Origin: Zingiber officinale
Taxonomy: Eukaryota; Streptophyta; Magnoliopsida; Zingiberales; Zingiberaceae
Direction: 5' to 3'
NCBI RefSeq assembly: GCF_018446385.1
Contig: NC_055987.1
Location: 12,051,705 to 12,115,704, forward strand
Length of the DNA: 64,000 bases
Part shown: positions 23,181 through 34,437 of the stretch, in pieces
Numbering within the stretch: the first letter of the stretch is position 1
How the letters are laid out: every line of letters begins with the position of its first letter
Program-made: the position numbers and the translations under genes
The notes under the pieces: model-generated
The model's database searches: none
Told to the model about the DNA's origin: nothing
The model's input: the letters and a program-made list of their open reading frames with translations, nothing else

Positions 23181-24878
23181 TGTTGGGACTCAGACACCGG
23201 CTAGAGAGGGGTGAATAGCCAGCTCAAATCGCTCGCTTTTTCTTCCTACAATTCGTTAGCGCAGCGAAAAAACAAACAAGGAAACGAAACAAGAAGATCA
23301 AACCTCAACGCTGTTGGAAGTGTTCGAGATTAGGCTCCTACTCCTCGGGGTGTCCGTAAGGTGGACGAGTCCACCAATCCGTCGGTGGATGAGTCCCCTG
23401 AGAACCGGCTAATACAATATACTCCTTGTGGGTGGAGAAACCTCACACAATATTCTTGCAACAAGAAGAAAGGAATACAACAAGAAATACAAGAAGACAA
23501 GAACAATGAATGTAAAAACACATGTTTTCTTGCCTCCTTGCCGACCGGATTCGTTGAAGCAGCAGCTCCTCGGAACACCTACAGAGAAGATATCCTTCAG
23601 CTACAACTCAGCTCAAGAAGAGCTCAACAAAGCTCAAGCACCGAAGCAGCCAGAGCTAGCGAGAGAAGAGGAATAATTTCGCAGCAGACGGCGACCCCTT
23701 TATACCGCGAAGAAGACAGCGAAGAAACTAGCCGTTGCGTCGCAACGGCTAGAACCTCCGATCGGTCTATGGACCGATCAGCCTCGGTCGATCGGTCCCC
23801 GCCGATCGACGTTAGAGTGCAGAACCTTCGCACTCGCCTTGGACCGATCACGGATCGGTCCACGCACCGATCCTAGCTCCGGCTGTCGCTGCAGGCCTCT
23901 CCTCCGATCGGTCCCACTCCGATCGGGAGATTTGCGTCTCGCGGACCGATCACCGCTTTCGCCTCTTGTTGCATGCCGGGATCGGCTCGACGGCCAATAC
24001 GATCAGCAGAAGAGTTTGATCTCTATCGATCGGTCACCGGACCGATCGAGCAAAGATCGATCGGTCTAGTGACCGATCCAGAGCTTGGTTTTGCCCAAAC
24101 CAAGTCCCAAGACTTCAAACCAATATCCGGTCAACCTTGACCTATTGGTACTTCATCCCTAGCATCGGTCACCCTCGACTGCTAGACTTCCTCGCCAAGT
24201 GTCCGTCAATCCTTTGACCTACTTGGACTTTCCAACACCAAGTGTCCGATCATCCTCGATTCATCTGGATTTCCACGTGTCCGGCTTTACTCATCAGGAC
24301 TTTCCATCTGCCTAGCTTCACTCACTAGGATTTCCCATCTGCCTAACATCACTCACTAGGACTTTCACCTAACTTCATCCACTAGACTTTTCACCTGGCT
24401 TCACTCACCAGGACTTTCCAACCGCCTAACATCACTCATTAGGACTTCCCACTGCCTGGCTTCACTCACTAGGACTTTCACCAAGTCTCCATACTTGGAC
24501 TTTTCAGCCAAGTCTCCATACTTGGACTTTTCAAGTCCCAAGCTCCCTGCTTGGACTTTTCCGTGCCAAGTCTCCATACTTGGACTTTTCCAGTGCCAAG
24601 CTCCCTACTTGGACTTTTCCGTGCCAAGTCTCCATACTTGGACTTTTCCCGAATCAGGTCAACCCTGACCTACGGTTGCACCAATAATCTCCCAAACATC
24701 TATTCTTGTCCCACATCAAGAATAGAACTCTCTCACGAGTGTCAAACATCAACATGCAACACAACTAGGTCAACCTTGACCTAAGGTTGCACCGACAATC
24801 TTCCCAAGTCAAACATCAAAATACAACTCGAGTCACGTCAACTTGAGTCGGGTCAACCAGGTCAACCTTGACCTAACA
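23181..24878 (-). mobile_element. 5' LTR of the pol-less element
   Basis: The minus-strand LTR starts TGTTAGGTCAAGG at 24878 and ends GTCCCAACA at 23181. It has a TATA box (TATAAAGG, complement of about 23697-23704), clustered GATCGGTC/GACCGATC palindromes (23755-24080), and tandem modules of the GGCTTCACTCACTAGGACTTTC type (24280-24660). Confidence 0.8.
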
Positions 24879-25002
24879 TTAAGTTCCGCAGGCGATCCAA
24901 AATTTAATTTAAAAGAACACATGGTAGCTAGGAAAAGGTTCAGACCTTTGTACAAAATTTTTGTACAGTGGAACCTCTAGGTTTTCCGAGTGGCAACCAA
25001 CA

Positions 25003-27630
25003 CCATTCACATCGATCAAGTTTTGTATCATCCTTGGTTTGGCCCATGTTGGGCAACTTATTTATTTAGATGCCAGCATGGAGTCCAAATTTATGGTTTG
25101 GTGAGGAAAAGTCATCAACATAAATAGGATTACAATTCATGATAAAATGCTTGTATTAGCTGGATCAGAGAAGCATTCTGAAGTGGATGATTTTGTTAGG
25201 TTGTTTATTTGTCTTCTATTTAACTGTATTATTTTTTCTGTTGGGAACTATTCTTCTCCTCGATTTATTATGTCCTACATTGGTCTCCTAACAAGGTTCT
25301 TTGATTACTCATGGGGAGATGCAACATACAGATTTTTATGTCACCAACTTATTTTACATACTGTCGATAATGACAATAGGATGGAAGGAAACAAAAAGTA
25401 TGTAGATGGTTGTACTATTGGCATAATGGTGAGTTTTTAATTTTTAAAGTGTGATTGTGATATATTTCATATTGTTTTAATAATATCTTTATATATTCAG
25501 GCCTATAGTTATATGAAAGAATACCTTCACTTGGACATGCACGATCTTTATATTGTTTTCCATGGTTGTTTCATTGGAAAAGGAGTAAGATTTCCATCCA
25601 ACGTGATGCTGCTGAGAGATATTTATCAACATTGATTTCAACAGGGTAAGTTGGTATGTTTTCAGTATATTTTTTCTAAATATGATTGTAGAGGTGATGT
25701 TTTGTTTATAATTATGAAAAGGTGTTGGATATAGTACCATTTTCAGAGGAGGATATTCTGTTAAGCGATAAACAAGGAAGTTCTTTAGTAAATATAGAAA
25801 TAATGAAATTATTTATGTTAAATAATGATGATAAGATTATTTTTTTTTGACTACATTACTCTTATTTTGATGATAAAAGTATTGTGTGAGATGTCATGGA
25901 TTAGTTAATAAGATGATGGTGACTGAACCAAACAGTGAAAAATAGAATAATGATGATGTGGAGGCAGAACCAGTTAGTGAAAAAATAGGTGGTGAGAAAT
26001 AAAATTATAATTTTGAAGAAAATAAGAATGTTGAAGTCAAAGTCGGTGGTGAGACTAAACTTGCTAGGTTATTTGAGATGAATGTGGAAGTGAATGAAGA
26101 TCTAACTCCTAACTTGGATGATAATATTGATTTGATGGTAAAAGATGTTATTTCTCAATTGAATAAAGAAAACACTGGATTGGTAGGATCTGATGGTGAT
26201 GGATTGGAAGTAGAAAAGAATAGTGGTTCAAGTGAAGAGCATGTTTTAGGTAGTGACGTTGCTACTTCAAAAACAGAGAAGATCAGTCTTTTTCAATCTT
26301 CTATTGTGAATACTGTGAGGAATAGGGCTAATTGTGTGGCAAAAAGAAAGACGTCAATGTTTATGACTCCCCCTAGCTCAACACCAAAACGCATGAGGAA
26401 GGGAATAAAACAGGTAGATGGAGCATAACCTAGAATGGTTATTTTGAAGTCTAATAGTTTTTGTGTGTTATTATATATTGTTGCTAAACATGTATGAATT
26501 TTAACTTATATTACTAAATATGTTGCCACATAGATAAAATTCATCGTAGATGTTGAGAAGGATGGCAAGAGTCCTGCCAAGAATAAAATGGATGCATATA
26601 AAAGGAGAGGTGATTTCTGTGGCCATGAAGAAGGATCAGAAGAATAGAGAAAGGTGTTGATAGAATTTTTGTCTAAGGATGAATTAGAGTAAGTTTAATT
26701 TGAATATATTAAATTTTATCTTAACACTTCTTTCTCACTATTTGTAATGGAAATAATTTTTCTCTCCATCTAGTGTTGTCATTTGGTAAGATGACTTCCT
26801 AAGCTTGACTAAACCTGTATTATGTCCTTTTTTGTTTGGTAAGCCTATTGATAGTCAAATCATAAATGTTTACATAAGAATTATGAAAAAAATAGAGTCC
26901 AACTTATGAATTTGAGATATACTGTATGGACACTACTGTGCAGGTTCGTAGCACAGTTGATATTTGATTGTACTTCTTATTAGATTAAGATGGATTAAGA
27001 TAACATTTGTACTCTTATTTTAAATATCTAGCAAGAAGTGTTGCTGCATTTGGAGGTATATGGCAAATACAGAGAGTTACAAAACATGGAATACGAACCT
27101 TTTCTTGCTAGGTTGACATCGACCACCAGGGGAAGACTGCAGGATCTAAATGAAGATATATTTACAAGATACAGATATATAATTTTTCCTATTAATGACA
27201 AGTGGAATTGGTATCTGTTGATTTTTGAAGTATCTGAAGCAAAATTCAAACTATGGAATTCAAATCATGATTCCTTTTCAGCTGGAACAACTCGAGTATA
27301 TCTAATTTTGACAATATTATACTCCAATAAGTCTTAAGATTGAGTATTAAAGCATTCCCTATTTTGTAGGCATGTTTTTTGGCTAGTTGCATTGCTCATC
27401 TTTTAGGTTTCACCATAGGCAGTGAGGAGGTGATCAGAGCATATTATCGTCATCAAGGTGCCACTCTTGATTGTGGTATCTATGCCTGCATGTGGGTTGA
27501 GTGTCTATCCCGTGACACTGATGATTTCTGGAGGTTTGCTAATAACATGAAGATGAACAATTATCGGGCACGTGTTGCATCAACGATATTATCAGATGAT
27601 AATAGATTGTTGAAAAAAATATTTGGCTAA
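25003..27630 (+). pseudogene. Ulp1-like cysteine protease gene of the MULE, 3' part with several exons
   Basis: This continues the gene begun at 9641. An exon to 25425 encodes VDDFVRLFICLLF and DYSWGDATYRFL; a donor GTGAGT follows and the next exon opens at 25501 after ATATTCAG (SYMKEYLHLDMHDLYIVFHGC). An acidic linker with a basic cluster (TPKRMRKGIK) is at 26078-26428. The C-terminal Ulp1/SENP fold is in two exons: 27038 to about 27296 (RYRYIIFPIND, NWYLLIFEV), then 27370-27630 with HQGATLDCGIYACMWVECL. The catalytic cysteine motif DCG is kept, but the residue before W in the HW motif is Asn and the expected D-S reads N-S. Stops and decayed splice sites occur, so it is a pseudogene. Intact relatives cleave SUMO-like modifiers. 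Confidence 0.75.
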
Positions 27631-28915
27631 TTTTTCTCGTCCTCTGGGTTATTTATGGAAAAGCAGACGTGATGACTAATTTTTCTCATATTGTTGGTTT
27701 TTATGCTATAATGATGACAGAAATATGGTTTTTATTCAGTAGAAATTCTGTTGAGTGAGGATAACTTGAGCACACAATTTATAGGTACAAAAGGTCAAAA
27801 ATTAGGTATACCTCCTCCAAAATTCAAGATAAATTATACTAAAATTTAGTATATTTTGTAGCCAATTTAGCACTATCTACAATAGGTCGATCAATAACCT
27901 GGGACCCCATTGCTCGAAATATTTTTAAAAGACATCATTGATCATAATGGTACATAATGGCCAATGATAACACTATTAATTAGGTACGAAAATACAAGTA
28001 CAAAAGTCCAAAATCATGTATAATTCTAAATTCAGCACAATGTTTACTAAATCTAGTATAATTCCTATCGAAATGAGAACTATCTATAATAGGGCTGTCA
28101 AAATTTATTAGAGTTGTGTGACAAAATATAGGTACAAAAAGTCTAAAATCAAGTATACTTCCTTCTAAATCCAGTACAATGTTTACTAAATCTAGTATAA
28201 TTCCTATCAAAATGAGCACTATCTACAATAGGACTATCAAAACTTGTTAGAGTCAATTTCTATCAAAATGAGCACTATATACTACATATTTCTAGTAGAA
28301 ATTCATGTATAAATCCACTTTATTAGTATAAGGTACATATAAATCCATAAAATATCCAAATTCATGTATAAATGTAGTATAAAGTACATAATCCACTTTA
28401 TTAGGTACAATTTAACCAAAATATTAACATAAATATGGATGAACCAATATGAGAGTCAATACTTCATAAGTAGAAGAGGAAAATATATGTGATATTCACA
28501 TGATGTGATATACATCCATAACCAAATTCTAGAGAGGTTAATAGTTTGTGAGTCTTTTTGGTCATATCACTTTGTGTACATACTTGATCATATAATGTGG
28601 ATTCAACTTATTTCTTGTAGAAATTCATGTATAAATTCACTTTATTAGTATAAGGTACAAATAAATTCACAAAATATCCAAATTCATGTATAAATGTAGT
28701 ATAAGGTACATAATCCACTTTATTAGGTACAATTTAACCAAAATAAAGTGTGTGTGTGTATATATATATATATATACAATTATAGTACAATTTATAAAAT
28801 ATAAGTTATAATTGGATGCAATATAAGCATTAATTAGGATGTTGTGGAACCTACTATTTCGCATTTAGTGTGCTCAATAGCATCGCTAGAGATGATTATT
28901 TCTATCAGTAGGGCA
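27631..28915 (+). other. AT-rich intergenic part of the MULE with direct repeats
   Basis: No gene is seen. A block of about 125 bases (AATCTAGTATAATTCCTATC inside) occurs twice at about 27990-28110 and 28125-28250. Another block (AAATTCATGTATAAAT and ATAATCCACTTTATTAGG) occurs twice at about 28310-28440 and 28615-28745. Related sequence continues on the far side of the next insertion (about 42140-42480), which supports continuity of the host element. Confidence 0.7.
28749..28776. repeat. (TG)n(TA)n microsatellite
   Basis: About five TG dinucleotides run directly into about nine TA dinucleotides. Confidence 0.9.
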
Positions 28916-30457
28916 TGTTGGCACAATATCCCTCGGTCAAGGTTGACCAGGTTGACTGAGCTTGAGTTGGCTCAAGCTTGAGTCTTGATGTTTGGGTTTC
29001 GATGTTTGACAATATATAGAGATTGTAGGAGCAATCGTCCGATTGGGGAGATTGTTGGAGTAATTCCCTTCTGGTCAAGGTTTGACTAGTCTGATGTGAA
29101 GAAGAGTCAAATAGGTCAAAGGATTGATGTAACGACCCAATTTTCCTCATTAGGAGTTTTAAAAGTTCTTAAAAATATTTAGAAATGCTATAGAAATATT
29201 CTAGGGATTTTTAGAAATTTTTAGAGTATTTTTATGTAATTTTTGGAGTTCGTTTGGTATTTTTACCAAGAGGAAGAAGTTAAAAAATAATAATAATAAT
29301 ATATGTTGAAGCCAGGTTTTGAACCCAAGATCACGGATCCGAACCCAAGTCTTAACGAACTCAGCACAACCATCTGGTCTACAAATGTTTTGTTAATTAT
29401 ATATGGAGCGATATATATTTAAGTAGTAGTTAGGAACAGTAAAATAAATTGGAAATAAAAGTGCGTGTGAGGATTCAAAACAACACCTCTGACTTGGTCA
29501 AAACCGCAGCCAACCAACTCTTCCGCGAATATTTCGTGAAAAGGTAGGGTGCGAGATATATATATATGTTATGATTGAAACCTTAGTTATAAGAAGAGAG
29601 AACTTAAGTTTTCTTTTTCCCCGAACCTTTCTCTCTTTTTCTCCTCTTCCCTTCTGCGACGGCGCCGATTCTGCCGAGTGAAGAAAACGAAGCCCTAGCT
29701 TCGTTTCCGGCGGCCGGCGAAGGCGTTCTCCGAAGGTTCCTTCACCTTCGTGATTCTTCGTCGAGGAGGACCCGTGAGCACGAAGAAGAGCCGGAGAACT
29801 TGAGTTTTCTCCGAACCCTAGCAGCTCCTCTTCCCGGTTTTGAGTCCAAGGATAGGTAAGTCGCTACTCACCTGCAATAGGATAGCTCCGAATTCTTTTT
29901 CCTTTTGTTTTCGAATTTTCTGTGAAGTTTGTGGGTTGGGTTTGCTGCCATGAGGTTTAAGGAGGAACATGAATGGTAAAGTTCAAGTATGCAGGCGTTT
30001 TACCTCCAAGCTTTGTAGCTGGATTTTGGGTTTTGTTGTTCTAGACAAAGAGCATAGAGAACAATTAAGATTTTTAGGTTTCAGTAGCAAATTTGTTGGA
30101 TTCTTTTGGTTGCCATGGATTTCATCAGGAAAATGAGAAGAGGATTAATTATTTGAGCACGTAGTTCAGTTTGTTAATATGTTGAATATATCTGTACCTT
30201 CTTCTCGGGTTGCAATTAATGTTGCATAATTTAGTTTTAAGGTTGTGCTGGATTCTTGCTTGTTTGCTACCGCGAATCACAAAGAAAAGAAGTAAATAGT
30301 ATAGTTTAAGCATGTGATTAGATGGTTCCTTTTTGTTAGATTTACAGATTTAGTAGTTTATGTAGCCTTGTATTAATTCGAATTAAAGTGGCTGGTAAGG
30401 TTCAGATTTGTGCTTACTATGCTATCATGTTCTAGTCACAATAGAAGCTGTGTATGT

Positions 30458-31538
30458 TGTTGGTGCGGGTAGCACTAACGGTCTAACCCAGGTTTTGATG
30501 AATGACAAATAGGTTAAGTTAGTTATGTTGTTGTCTGACACTTTGATCAAGTGTGCAGGAAAAGTCCAGCTAGGTCGACGGGCTGACCGGATAGCTGGCG
30601 AGAAGTCCAAGCGGGTCGACGGGCTCACCGGACGCTTGGCGAGAAGTCCAGCTAGGTCGACGGGCTGACCGGATAGCTGACGAGAAGTCCAAGCGGGTCG
30701 ACGGGCTGACCGGACGCTTGGCGAGAAGTCCCAAGGTCGACGGGCCGACCGGACGCCCTGGCAGTGTAATCGAGGTAAGTCACGGAGGGGAGTGACCGTG
30801 AGGACGCGTCTGAAGGGGACATTAGGCGCCGATCCGGCTTAGATCCATTTCGGATGTCTAAGTCGAGATCGTGACTAGATTCCCGAAAGACGGAATCTAA
30901 GTCATACTCTCTTTATCTATCTGCTGAACTTTAACTGTGCTAACCATTTGTTTTACAGATATATATTTGCCTCGGACTAACCTTGTTTTGCGGAAAAGGA
31001 GTCTTTCTCGAACAAGGTGGTCCAGGCGGAGATCCGGGCGCCCGGAGGTCGGCGCCGAAGGGCAATTTTATCCAGACACCTCGCCGCCACGTGGAGCATC
31101 TTGATTTGAGCAGTTACGACTCTGGCGCCCGGAAGGGATCCAGCGCCCGGAACAAAGATATAAAAGAAGCCCCAGACAGGAGCTTCAGAATCAACTTTGA
31201 CTGAGAACTCTTCTGCTGATCTTGCTGCTCGACGTTCAAGTGCGACGCCAACAACGCTCCGACAAAAGTGCTCTTCCGGTTTTTGTTTAATTTTTTTTTG
31301 TCGGTATTGCTTTATTATTACTAGCATCTCCTGTACTTTTTCTGTAATCATATTTCGACTTGCTAGTGATTGCCCAACGAAAGTGGTCAAGGACCACGGG
31401 GCTTCGAGTAGGAGTCGTCACAGGCTCCGAACGAAATAAAAATATTTGTGTCTACTTTATCTTTTTCGGCTGCGCTTAAACTCTTGTGTTTTTGAATCGA
31501 TATTCACCCCCCCCTCTATCGAATCTAACGGTCCTACA
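30458..31538 (+). mobile_element. 5' LTR of the Sirevirus-like element
   Basis: 1,081 bases, with four tandem modules of the AAGTCCAGCTAGGTCGACGGGCTGACCGG type (30564-30760) and a TATA box at 31159-31166. Confidence 0.9.
31159..31166 (+). promoter_or_regulatory. TATA box of the Sirevirus-like 5' LTR
   Basis: TATAAAAG; the 3' LTR has the same box at 37953-37960. Confidence 0.75.
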
Positions 31539-31540
31539 AG

Positions 31541-31552
31541 TGGTATCAGAGC
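31541..31552 (+). other. Initiator tRNA-Met primer-binding site
   Basis: TGGTATCAGAGC, two bases after the LTR end, an exact match to the plant initiator-tRNA complement. Confidence 0.95.
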
Positions 31553-31765
31553 AGGTACCGCTCTGATTTGGTGCAACCACCAATCAGACAGGGGTGAATT
31601 TTTTTAATTAATTTTAAAACTGGTGTTTCGATAACTTAATATTTAACTAATCAATTTAAATTAGTGCAACACGAATCTAGTTTTTTTTTATCTTTTTCTT
31701 CCCGCACTACTAATCCAAGACGAAGTCTTGGGATATTTTTCCAGTTAATTTCTTGTGTGTAGGTT

Positions 31766-33448
31766 ATGATGTCTCAACAAGAATGCTTCAGCACAGTACG
31801 TCCTCCTCTATTCAACGGGGATGACTTTTCGTACTGGAAGAGGAGAATGGAGGTCTACATGAAGACAGACTACGACCAATGGATGAGCGTCACAAGGGCT
31901 TACAAAATTCCAGTGGACAACTCCGGGAACATACTAGATCCTGAAGACTGGACAAATGATGTGAAGAAAAAGGCATCAATTGAAAACAAAGCCATCAATA
32001 CTCTACACTGCGGACTAACACGAGAAGAACTGAACCGGGTCGGACCGCATCAAAACGCTAAGGAGCTTTGGGATAAACTGATCGAGCTGCACGAAGGAAC
32101 AAGCGACGCGAAGGTAACAAAGAGAGATTTGCTGTTAAATAGAATTTTTAATATAAAAATGCAGGAAGGAGAAACGGCAAGTCAGCTTCACGCGAGGGTC
32201 AAAGATATCCTCAACGGTCTCCACGCGATAGGCCACTAAATGGAGAACCGAGACTTAATCAGGTACGCGTTAAATGCTTTTCCGTGAAACAATTTGTGGG
32301 CATCAATCGTAGATTCCTACAAAATTTCAAAAAATTTATCTAAATTAAAATTGGACGAACTCTTTTGTGAATTAGAACTTCATGAGCAAACTAACGCCGG
32401 GGTCGAGAAAGGTGTAGCTTTATTTGCAGGTTCCTCTAAAGAAAAGAAGAACAAGCCCGAATCCGAAGAAGATTCCGATCAAGACTCTGAAGACGAAGAA
32501 CACCTGGTGAACCTAGTAAGGAAAATGTTCACCAGGAAAAAGAGAAGCTTCAGCAAACAGGATCTTCAGAAGATCAGTTCGCCAGCCGACTCAAGAAATG
32601 TCACATGCTTCGGATGTAACAAAAAGGGGCACTACAAGAACGAATGCCCAAGATTGAAACTTGACAAACCAAAGTCAACAAAGAAGAAAGCCCTCAAAGC
32701 AACATGGGATGATTCCTCCTCAGACGAATCGGAAGGAGAAAGGCAAAAGCACCAAAGTCACCTCGCGTTGATGGCTCGCGAAGCTGAAACGGAAGACGAA
32801 TCGGAGGAATCGGAAGACGGGTCCGAACCCGAATCGAGCCACGAGTCCGTACTCGTTTCCGAAGGTTCCAAAGAGGTATACCTAAACTTAAATCGTAAAT
32901 TCTTTAGAATTATCTCATGTTTGAATAAAAAATTAGTTAAATTGGAAAATAAAAATAAATCGCTTCTTGAGGAAAATCAAAACCTCAAGGAACAATTAAA
33001 AAATTCAAATCCAACTCAAGATCGAACACTTGAGGAGGAGAATTTATCATTAAAAATTGAAATTAATAAGTTAAAGGAAATATTGGAAAAATTCACAACA
33101 AGATCCAAAAATTTAGATTTAATTCTAAATAACCAAAAGGCATGCTATAATAAAACCGGACTTGGATATAAGTCAAACTCAAACAAAACCTTTAAATCAT
33201 TATTAACCCAACACAAAGCAACTAAACAAGCTTGGGTCCCGAAAGCGTGCTTAACCACGCAAGTAGGACTTAATCAATTCTATATACCTAAAGATAAAAT
33301 ACATTATATAAACTTGAATAAATCAGATCAAAAACTAAAATATAATTCTAAATTAAAACCAAAATTCAAAATTCAACAAAATTTAGATTATCACCAAGTT
33401 AACTATAACTATAAAAAGAATCGACACAAGCCTAAAATCAAAACTTAA
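31766..33448 (+). pseudogene. Gag of the Sirevirus-like element, two in-frame stops
   Basis: The frame opens at the ATG at 31766 (MMSQQECF) and stays in one frame to the TAA ending at 33448, 561 codon positions. Residues 1-157 form the UBN2 capsid domain (FSYWKRRMEVYM, AKELWDKLIELHEG, SQLHARVKDIL). TAA at 32237-32239 and TGA at 32285-32287 break it. The second half holds an acidic stretch, one CCHC zinc knuckle (CFGCNKKGHYKNEC, about 32610-32650), another acidic region and a long coiled coil (about 32930-33110). Size and order fit Sirevirus gag. The two close nonsense codons are the only interruptions, so the copy is fairly young. Confidence 0.9.
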
Positions 33449-34275
33449 ATTAATGGCCAATAATTCAGGGAGAGGCTCCAGAATAGCTGTCACCTCCAAA
33501 ACTAACTTACCCGACAGGGTAACTCAAAACTAACAAACCCGGCAGGGCAATTAGAATTAGAGACCAAGTTTAAACTTGAATCATGGTATTGGTGAAATTT
33601 TTGGATGATAGTACGTTAGGGAAACTTGGGCATCGCATGTCTAGAAAGATATGGTTTCGATCTGGTGCATTTGGCCAAGTAGAACTGACCGAAGCTACCC
33701 TTAAACGAATCCTAACCAGTTAGACCAAGATTTAGTACTAAGTTCCGTGGATAGGACTATTCAGAAAACCTCGAAAGGTTGGTTACTTCTAATGATGTCC
33801 TTGTGACTCACCAAGCTTAGAAGTTTATCCGAAGAATGCCTATTTGTGGAAACCAAAGCTAAGTTTGAATCTAACACAAGTTAAAACAAAACTCTGTAAT
33901 CAAACTAATTTCATCTCACAAAATCATAGGATTCCCTGATTGATAATATAGATCGGGTGAGATGAATAAGGCTTAAATTTTAATTTTAAACTTAAAAATT
34001 AATTTCAAAATTTTAATTTTAAACGTAAAAATTAATTTCAAAATTTTAATTTTAAACTTAAAAATTATTTTCAAAATTTTAATTTTAATTTTAAAATTAT
34101 TTTCAAAATTTTAATTTTAAAACTTAACTCCAAAACCTAAAACTCAAAAAAAAAAAAATAATAATAATAATAATAATGCAGTCAAAAACCAGGGGCGGGC
34201 GCCCCTGGTATTCCCCTCCGGGGCACCTAGAGGGGATCCGGGCGCCCGGAAGGGATCCGGGCGCCTGGAGTCTCC
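33449..34275 (+). other. Non-coding stretch between gag and the passenger gene
   Basis: No pol motif is visible in any frame. It contains an AATTTTAAAC-type tandem array (33975-34125), an A12/(AAT)n tract (34145-34178) and a GC-rich block with GGATCCGGGCGCC motifs (34195-34270) that also occur in the LTR near 31030-31145. Confidence 0.7.
33975..34125 (+). repeat. AT-rich tandem array
   Basis: Units of about 40 bases, each with TTTTAATTTTAAAC and TTAAAAATTAATTTCAAAA, in about 3.5 imperfect copies. Confidence 0.85.
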
Positions 34276-34283
34276 TATAAATA
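34276..34283 (+). promoter_or_regulatory. Internal TATA box before the passenger gene
   Basis: TATAAATA lies 155 bases before the ATG at 34438. It is preceded by a GC-rich block shared with the LTR promoter region and followed by a pyrimidine-rich CACTCACTCTCAC leader, as in a normal plant Pol II promoter. Confidence 0.6.
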
Positions 34284-34437
34284 AGGGGCAGCAGGCGCCC
34301 CCAATTCTTGCACCACTCACTCTCACTTTTGCCAAGGTTCACTTCGAACCTCAGCGCGAAAGTACTTTTAACTAAAATTTTCTTACGGTGAAGACGCTGT
34401 CGCGATTCAACCGAGGTCGTCAGATCTATATTTATCG

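Larger units (their letters stand above)
17663..24878 (-). mobile_element. Pol-less LTR retrotransposon with gag only, inserted in the copia 3' LTR
   Basis: LTRs of about 1.7 kb lie at 17663-19372 and 23181-24878. The element is flanked by a perfect 5 bp duplication TTAAG (17658-17662 and 24879-24883), and the surrounding LTR is continuous once the insert is removed. On the minus strand the order is 5' LTR, primer-binding site (23167-23178), a short stretch, an internal small LTR (22662-22857) with its own polypurine tract and primer-binding site, gag (22600-21251), 1.9 kb without coding, and 3' LTR. No protease, integrase, RT or RNase H is visible, so it depends on other elements. Confidence 0.85.
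9906..25002 (+). mobile_element. Ty1/copia element with a deleted 5' LTR, inserted in the Ulp1-like gene
   Basis: A short 5' LTR (9906-10744), a primer-binding site (10747), a degenerate copia polyprotein region and a polypurine tract precede a full 3' LTR (15104-25002, itself split by another element). The left end starts inside the LTR, about 75 bases short of the TGTTAGAGTG terminus, and the left target duplication is gone; the right end is CCAACA at 25002. Many stops make it non-functional. A solo LTR of the same family in the opposite orientation lies at 61359-63941. Confidence 0.85.
15104..25002 (+). mobile_element. 3' LTR of the copia element, split by an inserted LTR element
   Basis: It starts TGTTAGAGTGTATAC and ends GGCAACCAACA. 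Excluding the insertion at 17663-24883 it is about 2.7 kb, agreeing with the 2.58 kb solo LTR at 61359. It contains GC-rich GGCCGGCC/CCAAGCTTGG modules (16060-16170), a strongly AT-rich tract of repeated TTAAAAGAAAGTTTAAAA units (16190-16800), a TATA box (16885) and a short transcribed leader. Confidence 0.85.
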
